The notes under the pieces are model-generated. The model saw only the letters and a program-made list of their open reading frames with translations. It was not told the origin of the DNA and ran no database searches. A DNA stretch of 64,000 nucleotides from positions 1,872,501-1,936,500 of the forward strand of contig JAPWGK010000001.1 of assembly GCA_029641185.1 (NCBI GenBank), read 5' to 3'. The DNA is from Pseudofabraea citricarpa (lineage: Eukaryota > Ascomycota > Leotiomycetes > Helotiales > Dermateaceae). Positions 44,118 to 58,121 of the stretch are shown piece after piece (the stretch's first letter is position 1; each line of letters begins with the position of its first letter). The translations under genes were made by a program, and so were the position numbers.

Positions 44118-44418
44118 TATTATAAAATCTAAGATTAAATTAAATAATTTATTATATAAGAGATTAAGATAATTAATATAATCTACTTAGTAATAAATAT
44201 TAAACTTATATAAATATACTTTTTCTTATAATCTCTTATTTCTCTTAAATAAATAATATAAATTATAATTTTTATATTTTCTTAATTACTTAAATTATCT
44301 TTACTTTTATTATATAATAATTATAAGTCTAGCTTATAATTAAAGCTTCCTAAAATTATATTTAAATTATAAGAAAGCTAGAAAATAATTATTCTTAAGT
44401 TTAGAATTTATTATTATT
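44118..44418 (+). mobile_element. Copia fragment B: LTR plus 5' internal piece, RIP-mutated
   Basis: A further LTR copy (44,118-44,319, with a small insertion) is followed by about 100 bases equal to the start of the full element's interior. It ends where an inverted LTR begins at 44,419. Confidence 0.75.
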
Positions 44419-47400
44419 TATTATATAATAAAAGTAGAGATAATTTAAGTAATTAAAAAAGTATAAAAAGTATAATTTATATTATCTAATTAAAAGAAGT
44501 AAGAGATTATAAGAAAAAGTATATTTATATAAGATTAATACTTATTACTAAGTAAATTATCTTAGTTATCTTAATCTTTTATATAATAAATTACCTAATT
44601 TTAGATTTTATAATATATCTTATAATTTATTATACTTAATATATATATTACTTTCTAGGAGTATAAGATTAATATATTATTCTTAAATAAGTAAATAATA
44701 TAAGCTAAGTAATTAAATTATATACGATTATTTATTAATCGAATTATTAGATTAAGTTTATAAATTAAAGATTTCCTTATATTATTTTTAGTCCTTTTAA
44801 TTCGATTAATACTAGAAATAACTTAATTATTATTTTATAAATTAAAGATCTTACTTATAAAATTCTTATTTTATAACTTTTTTTTTTTTTTTTTTTTATA
44901 ATCTTAATCTTAATCTTAATTATAATATTATTAAGCTTAAGTATTTCTTTTATTCTTTTTTTTCTTTTTCTTATTATTTACTTATTTTAATAAATAAATT
45001 AAAAATATCTCGTATAATTTATAAGATAAAAATAAAAAACCTATTAAAAGTATATAAAATAAAAGAGATTTTTATAAGATTTTTTTCTTTTTTTTTCTTT
45101 TCTTTAATATATAAATAATCTTTTATATTTTATACTAATTACTTATTATTTTATAAGTTATAAATATTTATAATTCTTCTTAAGTTAAAAATATATTTAC
45201 TAATAAGCTTATATAACTTATTATAATATTTCTTATTATTAATATTAAGCTAGCTAATATAACTTTTATTTCTTATATAATATACTTTTTTATTCTTTTT
45301 TCTTTTATTTAGCTTACTTTTAATAAGTATTTTTACTTTAATATAATATCCTAGGGATTTTAATTAACTTAAGATAACTTTTATTAGTTTATATATAATA
45401 TAATTAATAATCTTTATCTTAAGCGTATATTTATTATATATAAGAAATTCTAGTATAACTTCTTAGCTCTTAAAAATAAGTTTAAGTAACTTACTAATAA
45501 GACTAATAACTTTAATTATAAAAAGCTTCTTATTTTAAAGAATTTATTTTTCTCTTATAAGTATTTTTATCTAATATTTATTTTATTATTAATTATTATC
45601 TAGTTATTTTATATAATAAATATAATTATATAAACTAGCTTATATCTACTTATATTTATAAGAGTAATACTTCTAAGCTTTTTAAGAGTCTAGATAATAT
45701 TATTTTCTTTTATTTAAATAATTTATCTAATAATAATAATAATAATAATACTTTTAATTAATATATTACTAAATATAAATATTATCTTTATAAGTATTAG
45801 ATTTATTATAAGAAAAATTCTAATTAGTTTTCTAGATACTAGAAGCTTAATATTAAAGATCTTAGTTTAAAGTCTTTTAATAAAATCTTTTAGGTTATTA
45901 GAAATAAATACTTAATTCTTTATTTTAGTTACTTAAAAAACGTCTTAAGTAATAAAAATAATAATTATTATTTTAAGATTATTAGTAAAAGTAAATATTA
46001 CTTATTATATTTATCTAGATATATTTATATTCTAATTCTTAATCTAATTTTATCTTTTATTAAGTATTTTATTATTATTTTTTAAGAAAAAACTTTCTTT
46101 TCTTTTAAGATATATTCTTATATTTCTTTAAGTAAGAATTTTACTAATTTATTATTCTTAGAATTTAGAGAAATATTATTTAATTATTTATTAAGTTTTA
46201 GAACTAAATATTAATTATAATAAGTTAAAATAAGTTAAGGGAATTTATAGTTATAAGTATAACTTAAGATTTATTAGTCCTAGTAAATAAAATAAAAAAA
46301 AGGTTTATTTTATAAAAATAACTAATAATATAATTAATATTTTACTTAGTTAAAAGCTTAGTTTATTTTTATTTAGTTATTTATATAAATATAAGCTTAG
46401 TAACTTATAAGTATTACTTAGGAATACTTTTTATTATAACTTTAATAATTATTATTATATTCTAAAATATTTTACTTAAATAAAAGAAATTTATAAATAA
46501 AAATATAAATAAAAGTAAAAACTTTTTCGCTTTTTAAAATTATTTTTCTATCTTATTATAAGTATCTTATATATTAAGTAAAGCTTAAAAATATTTAAAC
46601 TTATATTAAAAGAGATTTTTTATAAGATTATTAGCTAATATATTATTTATAAGAATATAAGATACTTTAAAAGTATTTTTATTATACTCTTAATATAATT
46701 ATATATTCTAAATATTTATATATCTTAACTTAGTTATAATTCTTATATTTTCTCTAATAATTAAATAAATCGTTTATTAATTATTATAAAAGATTATTTA
46801 TAGTTTCTTAATCTTTAGACTTAATTCTTTAAAAAGCTTCTAAAAAGCTATAATTTCTTTTATTATAAACTTAATACTCTAAAGTTTAGCTTTTATAATT
46901 AATATAAATACGTTTAATTAATATATTATTTTTTAAGTAATTAAATTATTAAATAAAAAGATTATATAATTATATAAAAAGTATTATATTTTTATATTAT
47001 TTATAAAAGATATATCTAATATAATTAATATCTAGATTTTATTAAGCTTATAATTAAATTATATTATTAGGAAATATATTCTAAAAAGATATTTAATTAT
47101 TTAATTTATAATTATAAGATATTTTATACTTAGATTAATTAAGAAATAAGAAAGCTAAAAAGCTATAAAAGTTATATTTAATTTAATTATAATTATAATA
47201 TATAATATTAAGCTTATTTTTTCTTAATATTTCTTAACTTAAGTTTTAGAGGTTTATCTTATATTTTTTATAAACTTTATTATTAGTAATAAAATACTTA
47301 GATATTTCTTATTTATTAAATTAAATCTAATAATAATCTTTTTAATATATATATTATAAATTAATTATATCTTTTTTTAAGCTTAATCTCTAATAATATA

Positions 47401-47865
47401 TATTCTTAGGAATTATTTTATATTCCTAAGATTTCTAAGCTTATATATTTTATTAAATTTATAAATAATCTCTTAGGCTTTAGTTTTATTACTTTTATAA
47501 TATAATACTTATATATTATTAATATAAAATATAATTAAGATTTTAGATCCTAAGCTTATATAAATATATAAATCTTTTTTATATATAATTAGATTTAGCT
47601 TTTTAAAAGTAATTAAGAATTTATAAAATTATAAAATAAAAGAGTTTCTTAAGTTATATAATACTTAATTAATTTTTATATATATTCCTAGTATTTTAAA
47701 TTTATTAGATAATAAATAAGTAATTAAAGTTTTATTTTCTTTTTTTAAGGTATTAATAAATATATTAATTATATTATAATTATTATTATTACTTAAAATA
47801 ATTATAATATAAAAGTAATTATATAAGTTAATATAATCGATTTATTATCTTATAAATTATCTTAA
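44419..47865 (-). mobile_element. Copia element C (older, inverted copy), left part
   Basis: It begins with a 197-base LTR in reverse orientation (44,419-44,615). The rest is the reverse complement of about 52,080-55,368 of the full element D, with nearly all remaining C and G lost. It runs up to the CTTAA at 47,861-47,865 where D inserted. No frame survives. Confidence 0.8.
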
Positions 47866-48062
47866 TATTATAGAATCTGAGATTAGGTAATTTATTATAT
47901 AAGGGATTAGGATAACTAAGGTAGTCTACTTAATAATAAGTATTATTCTTATATAAATACGCTCTTTCCTATAGTCTCTCGCTTCTCCTAATTAGATAAT
48001 ATAAATTATACTTTCTACGCTTTCTTAATCACTTAAATTAACTCTACTTTTACTACGTAATA
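47866..48062 (+). repeat. 5' LTR of copia element D
   Basis: 197 bases, opening TATTATAGAATCTGAGATTAGG. The original TG start is now TA, as expected from RIP. It is followed by attataagcccggcttataa, the probable primer-binding region. Confidence 0.88.
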
Positions 48063-51000
48063 ATTATAAGCCCGGCTTATAATTAAAGCTTCCTAAAATC
48101 ACGTTTAAATTATAAGAGAGCTAGAGAATAATTATTCTTAAGTTTAGAATTTATTACTATTATTATAACCTCTAAAACTAACTAGTAAGAAGCTAAGGAG
48201 ATCTTTTTAAAAGATCGTAACTTATAGCCCGACTAGTTCCTTTAATTCTACTATTAAGCTCGCGTAAGATATATCTAAAAGCTTATAAACCTAGACGCTA
48301 TAAATATAAAGAGCGTAAATATTAACTCTCTTATACGAGTACTAACTATTAATAAGCTTATTAATAAGAGAATAATACTTAATTAATAATTATACTTAGA
48401 TTAGATAATAATTAATAAGCTTTCTAGACTAGAACTTAACCTATTATAAGATACTAAGGCTACGTACGATAATATATAATATAAGCTTAATACTTAGCTA
48501 AGAATTTATACTATAAAGTAAGCGAGCTAGTTATATAATATAACCGAATATCGCGCTCTTAAGTAATAGGTTAGATAAACGATTTCTCTCTTAATCTTAA
48601 CTTTAATTAATATAATAATCAGGGAAGAAAAAGACCTAAGCCTATAAATAGTTATTCGATTACTAAAGTTATAACTCGCGCCTACTAATAATAGTATACT
48701 AATTATTATCTACTAAGAGTATAATATTATACTCGAATAAGCAAAGAAAGATAATATAAATCTTATACGATAATATTAGAAATAACTTAGAGTACTCTAA
48801 TAAGCTTAGGTATATAATATACTAGAGGTATAAGGCTCGCTTATAATTAGGGAGTTTCTTATAATAATATTTATAAAGATAACTCTAGAATAAGGAAGAC
48901 TCTAATTAATAGAATATATTAAAGTAAATAAGCTTAGACTCCTAGGTAAAACGCTCGAGTAATATAAAAATTAGTTTTTTACTCTAGTATATAAAAATTT
49001 AGTTTAATCTATAACTAAAAGGATAATAATTTTTATTACTCTTAGGGAAAGATCAGATAATACTAGAAACTAATATATTAGCTAGACTTAATAAAAGTAA
49101 GGGTAATCTTATTCTTACTAAGATAAAAGAGATAAAAAGTATTTCTAGAAATCCTTAATATACTTGTTTCTTAAGTATATACTTATAAGAAGCTTAGGGA
49201 GAGATCTTAGAAATTCTTTTTCTAAAAAAAAATATTACGCGATCTAAGATCGTTTATAGAATAAAAACTAGGGTTTAGTATATAATAAGCTTACTAAGAA
49301 AGGTTAAAAGACTTTAAATTTTAGGGACTCGTCTTAAAAGGGAAAGAAATCTTCTAGAAGCTTTATAGGTAAATACCTAGGGCTTATAAACGTAATAATC
49401 TTAGACCTAAAGCTTATAATCTAATAACTAAGTATAAGTATCTATATAATTATAGATTTTTCAAGCTATTTATTATCTAATAATACGCTTATTAATAATT
49501 ATAAAGCTACTTACTTAGTAAATAATAAGGAACTTCTAGTTTTAAGCTTATTAGTTAAAATAAACCTAGATAATATAATAGACGTAAGAACTTTGCGTCT
49601 ATTAATCTCGTTTTATAATACTAGGATTATAAAAAACGTATTAAATAAAGCGGATAAAAAAGAATAATAGATTTAATACTTTATAATATTAAAGTAATTA
49701 AGAGGTTTAATATTAATATAATATTAGAGACTTTTCTTAAGAAGGTTAAGATCTAATATTAAGGGTTCGATAGCTTATTAAGATATAAGAGTAAGAAGGA
49801 GAATATATATATTAAGAAATTAAAACTTTATTTAATATTATATTCTTAGAATATAAGTTATTTTCCTCTTACTTAAAGCTTCTTATAAATATCTCTTTAA
49901 GTATTACTAGGATTCTTATATTCCTTATAATTAAATAAAAGATAAACTAAGGCTTAAGAACTAAGAGAGATTTTTATATCTAAGATTAAATTCTAAATAA
50001 CTTTAGTATAATAAAGTAGGATATCTTAGCCTAGTAGCTCTAAGTATACTTATTAGATTAGTTTATAATATAAAAATAAGTAAGATAAAAAAGGCAAATA
50101 TAAGTATTATTTTATAGCTTATATTAGCTAAAGAATATTAAAGTAGCTACTAGAGAGGAGATCGCCTTAATCTTTCTAGAGAATTAGTTAAGACTTATTC
50201 GATTTTAAATATAAATATAATAGCTTCTCTTAGCTACTTATAATTAAAGACGAATATAATAAAAAGCTTTTTAGTTTTATACTAAGATAAAAGACTTATA
50301 AGAAGGTATATTACTCCCTTAAGAGCTTTAAGAGCTAGATAAAAACTTAGTATAAGCTTCTAATCTATAAAATTAAGTAAGATAATAATACGTTTATAAT
50401 TATAATTAAAGATATTACTTATTATTAGTATTAGATAAAAGAAATAAATATTAACCTTAAGCTTCTCTTTAATATATATATATAAGATAAATAATAAAGT
50501 AAAATAAGCTAGATAAGAAGTAATTATAAGATTTATAAAAATAAGAGAGAATATAAACCTTCTAGTAAGCTTATAATTAGAAATTATACTTATAAGAATC
50601 TTCTTATATAATATTAGCTTACTTCTAAGCTAATAATATAAAAACCCTAAATAAGATACTTAACTCCTAGTTTTACTTATACTTTTAGTAGTATAATCCT
50701 AAGTAGATCGCTAACTTAATAATAAATCTTTAACTAATTAAGATAAGATTTATATATATAACTATTAGGTATACCTATTAATTAAAGAACGAGAAGCTAG
50801 GAGCTTAGTAAAAGCTTTTAAAACTAGACTATAAGCTTATATTAGATATTTAATAGGATATATTATATCTAATATCTATAAATATAAGTTCTTATACTTA
50901 ATAGAATTATTATTACTAGAAATATTAGATTTAATAAGAATATTAGGTATAACCTAAATAAAGAATAAGAGAAAAACTAATTACTTATAATTACTAGAAT

Positions 51001-54000
51001 AATAGTAAATATAATCAAAATTAGGGAACCTAAGATTCGGGACGCTAGATTAATACTTAGTAATTTAATCGGATAAGAAGATATAAGCCTTATAGTCGAG
51101 CGAAATAAGAAGCTTATAGGAAGAAATAATAATACTCTTATTAATCTAAGGGGTAATATCTTAGCCTCTTAAGAGATCGAGTCTTAAGTAAAAGCTAAAG
51201 AGCTAATATAAGAAGTTATATTAGTACCTTTAGTAATTATAAAATAATAGAAGAAGTAATTTACTCTAATTAACTTTTAGGACTTTTATCCCCTAATAAT
51301 ACTCTCTAACCTAAAAGTATATTAGCTTTAGGAAGTAAGAATAATAATAAAGTAATAAAAGCTAACTTAAGTAATCTATTACTAAGAAGAATAATATCTT
51401 AGGTAATTATATAATAAAAGGGATTATATAACTAAGTAGTAGATTAATAAGAGTCTTCTTAGGAAAAACCTAGAAGAAAAACCTTAGCTTAGCCCCTAGA
51501 ACTAAAGTATAAGTACGAGCGTAAGAAATTTAATTTAATAATACGATTTAGTAAAAGACTCTAAGATAAAAATCGTAAGAGCTTTAAAGGAAGTAGAAAA
51601 AGCGTAATATATTCTTTTATAAAGATAAGAGGTAAGCGACTTAAAAAAATAATAAGTTAAGCTAGATATTAATATATTAATATACTTAATAACTTTTATT
51701 ATACTTATTAGCTAATTAGTTAGTAGGATAAGATAAAGATTATTTTAAAATAATATATATAATAATTATTATAATATTATAAATAAAAGTCTTAAGAGCA
51801 GGTATATAAATAAGTAGCCTCTTAAGTAAACTTCTAAGTATCTATTAAAATAATATACTAAAAGTACTAAAATATTAGAAGGATCTAATAAATTATCTAC
51901 TTAATACTTACTTTAGAGATAATATAAGACTAAAGCTCTAAAACCTAAAGGATAAAAACTACTAGTAAGTAATTAAGATCTTAGAAGTAAAGACTAAATT
52001 AATCCCTCTAAAGTAAGTATTTATATATAAACTAGACTTATCTAGAATAATAACCTAATACTAATTACAAATTATAGTTTAGGGTAATTTATAAGATAAT
52101 AAATCGATTATATTAACTTATATAGCTACTCTTATATTACGATTATTTTAAGTAATAATAGTAATTATAATATACTTCGATCTTAAGTCTAAATAATTAG
52201 ATATAATTAATATATTTATTAATATCTTAAGAGGAGAAAGCGAAGCCTTAGTTACTTACTTATTACCTAATAGATTTAAAATACTAGGAATATATATAGA
52301 GATCGATTAAGTATTATATAGCTTAAGAGACTCTCTTATTTTATAATTTTATAAATTCTTAGCTACTTTAAAGAAGCTAAATCTAATTATATATAAAAAA
52401 GACTTATATATTTATATAAGCCTAGGATCTAAAGTCCTAGTTATATTTTATATTAATAATATATAAGTATTATATTATAAGAGTAATAAAACTAAAGCCT
52501 AAGAGATTATTTATAAACTTAATAAAATATATAAGCTTAGAGATCTTAAGGATATAAAATAATTCCTAAGGGTATAGTATTATTAGAGATCAAGCTTAGA
52601 AAAAGATATAATTAGTTTATAATATATATATTAAAAAGGTTACTACTAGATTTAATTTAATAGATAGAAAGTACCTAAGTATTCTACTACTAATAATAAA
52701 GTTTATAAAAAATATAAGATAAGTCTCTAAAGCTTAAGTTAAGAAGTACTAAGAAAAGGTAAGCTTAATATTATATACTACGATTATAATTAGACTAGAC
52801 GTAGCTTTTATAGCTTTCCTAGCTCTCTTACTTTCTTAACTAATCTAAGCGCGAAATATCTTATAGTTATAAATTAGATAATTAAGTATCTCTTTAGAAT
52901 ATACTTCCTAATAATATAATTTAGCTATAAGCTTAGTAAAATCTAGATATTAATCGTATTAGATACGTCTTTCATAGATAATATAAAGACGTAATACTCT
53001 TTGTATAATTATACGATCTTTTTATTTAGTAGTCTTATTACTTAGAGAGTAATATATTAATTAAATATCTTTATATTAACTATAAAAGCTAAACTTTAGG
53101 GTATTAAGTTTATAATAAAGAAAATTATAGCTTCTTTAGAGGCTTTTTAAAGAATTAAGTCTAGAGATTAAGAAGCTATAAATAATCTTTTATAATAACT
53201 TAACAGATAATTCGTCTAATTATTAGAGAAAATATAAGAATCGTAACTAAGCTAAGATATATAAATATTTAGAATATATAATTATATTAAGAGTATAATA
53301 AAGTATTTTAAAGTATCTTATATCCTTATAAATAATATACTAGCTAATAGTTTTATAAAAAATCTCTCTTAATATAAGTTTAAATATTTTCGAGCTTTAC
53401 TTAATATATAAGATACTTATAATAGGATAAAAAAGTAGTTTTAAAGAGTAAAAGAGTTTTTACTTTTATTTATATTTTTATTTATAAATTTCTTTTATTT
53501 AAGTAAAACGCTTTAAAGTATAATAATAATTATTAAAGCTATAATAAGAAGCGTTCCTAAGTAATACCTATAAGTTACTAAGCTTATACTTATATAAATA
53601 ACTAAATAAAAATAAACCGAGCTCTTAACTAAGTAAAATATTAATTATATTACTAGTTATCTTTATAAGACGAGTCTTCTTCTTATCTTACTTATTAGAA
53701 CTAATAAACCTAAAGTTATACTTATAACTATAAATTCTCCTAACTTATTCTAACTTATTATAATTAGTATCTAGTTCTAAAGCCTAATAAATAACTAAGT
53801 AATACTTCTCTAGATCCTAAGAGTAATAAATTAGTAAAATTCCTACTTAGGAAAGTATAAGAATATATCTTAGAAGAAAAGAAAGCCTTTTCTTAAAAAG
53901 TAATAATAAAGCGCTTAGTAAAAGATAAAACTAGATTAGGAATAAGAATATAAATATATCTAGATAAGTATAATAAGTAATATTTACTTCTATTAATAGT

Positions 54001-55368
54001 CTTAAAATAATAACTATTACTCTTGCTACTTAAGGCGCTCTTTAAGTAGCTAAGATAAGAAATTAAGCGCTTATTCTTAGGAACCTAAAGGGTCTTCCTA
54101 GGAGACTTTATACTAAGCTCCTTAATATTAAGCTTCTAGTATCTAGAAGGCTAATTAGGATCCTTTCCTTAATAAATATAATACTTATAAAGGTAATATT
54201 CGCGTTTAATAGCGTATTAATTAAAGGTATTACTATTATCTTTATTATTATTAGATAAACCGTTTAAATAAAAGAGAGTAATATTATCTAGACCCTTAAG
54301 AAGCTTAGGAGTATTACTCTTATAAGTACGAGCAGATATAAGCTAGTTTATACGATCGCGCTTATTATATAAAATAGCTAGATATTAGTTAGTAATAATA
54401 TAAGTATTAGATAAAGATACTTATAAGAGAAAAGTAGATTCTTTAAAGTAAGGAGCTTTTTATAATTAAAGTTATTAGTCTTATTAGTAAGTTACTTAAA
54501 CTTATTCTTAAGAGCTAAGGAGTCGTGCTAAAATTTCTTATACGTACTAAGTATACGCTTAGGACGAGGATCGCTAATTATATTATACGTAGACTAATAA
54601 AAGCTATCTTAAGTTAGTTAAAATCCCTAGGGTATCGTACTAGAGTAAGGACGCTTATTAGAAGTAAGCTAAATAAAAGAAAGAGGAATAAAAGAATAAA
54701 TTATATAAGAAATAAGAGTTATATTAGCTAGCTTAGTATTAATAGTAGGGAGTATTATAGCAGGTTACGTAAGCTTATTAGTAGATATATCTTTAGCTTA
54801 AGGAGAATTATAAATATTTATAGCTTATAAAGTAATAAGTAACTAATATAAAATATAAAAGATTATCTATATATTAAGAAAGAAAAGAAAAAGAAATAAA
54901 TCTTATAAAGTCTCTTTTATTTTATATACCTTTAATAGGTTTTTTATTTTCGCCTTATAAGTAACGTAAGATATTTTTAATTTACCTATTAAAAAGAGTA
55001 AATAATAAGAAAAAGAAAAAGAAGGATAAAAGGAATACTTAAGCTTAATAGTATTATAATTATAGTTAAGATTAAGGTTAAAGTTATAAGAGAGAAGGAG
55101 AAAGGAGTTATAAAGCGAGGATTTTATAAGTAGGATCCCTAATCTATAGAATAATAATTAGGTCGCTCCTAGTATTAGCTAAATTAAGAGAACTAAAAAT
55201 AATATAAGGAAATCTTCGATTTGCGAACTTAATCTAATAATTCGGTTAACAAATAATCGCACGTAATATAATTACCTAGCTCGTATTATTTGCTTATTTA
55301 AGGATAACGCGCTAATCTTAAGCTCCTAGAAAGTAATACGCGTATTAAGTATAGTAAATTATAAGGTA

Positions 55369-55565
55369 TATTACAGAATCTAGGATTAGGTGATTTATTA
55401 TATAAGAGATTAAAATAACTAAGGTAGTTTACTTAGTAATAAGTATTATTCTTATATAAATACGCTTTTTCCTATAGTCTCTCGCTTCTTCTAATTAGAT
55501 AATATAAATTATACTTTTTACGCTTTCTTAATTACTTAAACTAACTCTACTTTTGTTATATGATA
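55369..55565 (+). repeat. 3' LTR of copia element D
   Basis: 197 bases, opening TATTACAGAATCTAGGATTAGG and closing TTGTTATATGATA. It has the same length as the 5' LTR and differs from it almost only by C/T and G/A. Confidence 0.88.
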
Positions 55566-58121
55566 CTTAAATTATAATTTATAATTAATATTAGGTTATT
55601 ATTTTAGATAAATCTAGTTTATATATAAATATTTATTTTAGAAGAATTAGTTTAGTTTTTACTTCTAAGATTTTAATTACTTATTAATAGTTTTTATCTT
55701 TTAGGTTTTAGAGCTTTAGTTTTATATTATCTTTAAAATAAATATTAAGTAAATAATTTATTAGATTCTTCTAATATTTTAATACTTTTAGTATATTATT
55801 TTAATAAATATTTAAGAGTTTACTTAAAAGATTATTTATTTATATATTTACTCTTAAGACTTTTATTTATAATATTATAATAATTATTATATATATTATT
55901 TTAAAATAATCTTTATTTTATCTTATTAATTAATTAGACTAATAAATATAATAGAAGTTATTAAATATATTAATATATTAATATCTAGTTTAATTTATTA
56001 TTATTTTAAGTTATTTATCTTTTATTTTTATAAAAGAATATATTATATTTCTTTTATTCCTCTTAAAACTCTTATAATCTTTATTTTAGAGTATTTTATT
56101 AGATTATATTATTAGATTAAATTTCTTATACTTATACTTATATTTTAGTTCTAGAAGTTAAGCTAAAGCTTTTTTTTTAGATTCTTCCTAAGAAAACTCT
56201 TATTAATCTATTACTTAGTTATATAATCTCTTTTATTATATAATTACCTAAGATATTATTCTTCTTAATAATAGATTATTTAAGTTAACTTTTATTATTT
56301 TATTATTATTTTTATTTCCTAAAACTAATATATTTTTAGGTTTGAGAATATTATTAAAAGATAAAAGTTCTAAAAATTAATTAAGTAAATTATTTTTCTA
56401 TTATTTTATAATTATTAAAGATATTAATATAATTTCTTATATTAGCTTTTTAGCTTTTACTTAAGATTTAATCTCTTAAGAAGCTAAAATATTATCTCTT
56501 AAATTAATAGAAATATTATTTCTTTTTATAATAAGCTTTTTATTTTACTTAATTATAAGACTTATATCTTTTTATCTAATTAAATTATTAAGTATTAATC
56601 TAATATTCTAAATCTTAGGTTCTTTAATTTTAATTATATTTATTATTATTCTAATAATTATAAGTAATTAATTTTTCTTTTATTTTTTATTTAGGTTATA
56701 TCTAATATTCTTATTAAATCTAATATTTCTAATAATAATAATTCTATTAAGTATAAGAACTTATATTTTATAGATATTAGATATAATATATTCTATTAAA
56801 TATCTAATATAAGCTTATAATCTAGTTTTAAAAGCTTTTACTAAGCTTCTAGCTTTTTATTTTTTAATTAATAAATATATCTAATAATTATATATATAAA
56901 TCTTATTTTAATTAAGTTAAAGATTTATTATTAAGTTAATAATTTACTTAGGATTATATTATTAAAAGTATAAATAAAATTAGAAGTTAAATATCTTATT
57001 TAGGATTTTCTTATTATTAGTTTAAAGTAAGCTAATATTATATAAAAAGATTCTTATAAGTATAATTTCTAATTATAAGCTTACTAGAAGGTTTATATCT
57101 TCTTTTATTTTTATAAATCTTATAATTACTTTTTATTTAGTTTATTTTATTTTATTATTTATTTTATATATATATATTAAAAAAAGCTTAAGATTAATAT
57201 TTATTTCTTTTATCTAATATTAATAATAAGTAATATCTTTAATTATAATTATAAATATATTATTATCTTACTTAATTTTATAAATTAAAAACTTATACTA
57301 AGTTTTTATTTAGCTCTTAAAGCTTTTAAAAGAATAATATATCTTCTTATAAGTCTTTTATCTTAGTATAAAACTAAAAAGCTTTTTATTATATTTATCT
57401 TTAATTATAAATAACTAAAAGAAGCTATTATACTTATATTTAAAATTAAATAAATCTTAATTAATTTTTTAGAAAAGTTAAAATAATCTTCTCTCTAATA
57501 ATTATTTTAATATTTTTTAGCTAATATAAATTATAAAATAATACTTATATTTTACTTATTTTATCTTATTTATTTTTATATTATAAATTAATCTAATAAA
57601 TATACTTAAAACTATTAAACTAAGATATCTTATTTTATTATATTAAAGTCTCTTAGTTCTTAAATCTTAGTTTTATCTTTTATTTAATTATAAGAAATAT
57701 AAGAATACTAGTAATACTTAAAAGAATATTTATAAGAAGCTTTAAGTAAAAGAAAAATAACTTATATTCTAAGAATATAATATTAAATAATAATCTTAAC
57801 TTTTTAATATATATATTTTTTTTCTTATTCTTATATTTTAATAAGTTATTAAACCTATAATATTAGATTTTAATTTTCTTAAGAAAAGTCTTTAATATTA
57901 TATTAATATTAAATCTCTTAATTACTCTAATATTATAAAATACTAAATTTAATATTTATTTTTTATTTATTTTATTTAATATATTTTTTATAATCTTAAT
58001 ATTATAAAATAAGATTAATAAATATAAAGTTCTTATATTTATTATATTATCTAGATTTATTTTAACTAATAAGCTTAAAACTAAAAGTTTCTTATTATTT
58101 ACTAAGTAAATAATTTTATAA
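55566..58121 (-). mobile_element. Copia element C (older, inverted copy), right part
   Basis: It resumes immediately after the second CTTAA and is the reverse complement of about 49,500-52,080 of element D, so it continues exactly where the left part stopped. Homology ends near 58,121, where unrelated sequence begins, so the copy lacks its 5' end here or is interrupted again. Confidence 0.78.

Larger units (their letters stand above)
47866..55565 (+). mobile_element. Ty1/copia LTR retrotransposon D, full length, RIP-degraded
   Basis: Two 197-base direct LTRs (47,866-48,062 and 55,369-55,565) bound the element, with CTTAA on both outer sides, a 5-base target duplication as copia integrases make. 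Read in the plus direction past many stops, remnants of copia pol are visible. Integrase end (about 50,520-50,930): EVIIRF.KIRE...L.LEII and YIRYLIGY...NIY. Reverse transcriptase (about 51,950-52,600): LYSLRDSLILWY and FYINNI, from FYVDDI. RNase H (about 52,960-53,170): TSFIDN. This order is diagnostic of copia. About 2.2 kb lie between RNase H and the 3' LTR with no recognised domain. It is less AT-rich than its neighbours, so probably the youngest copy. Confidence 0.88.
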
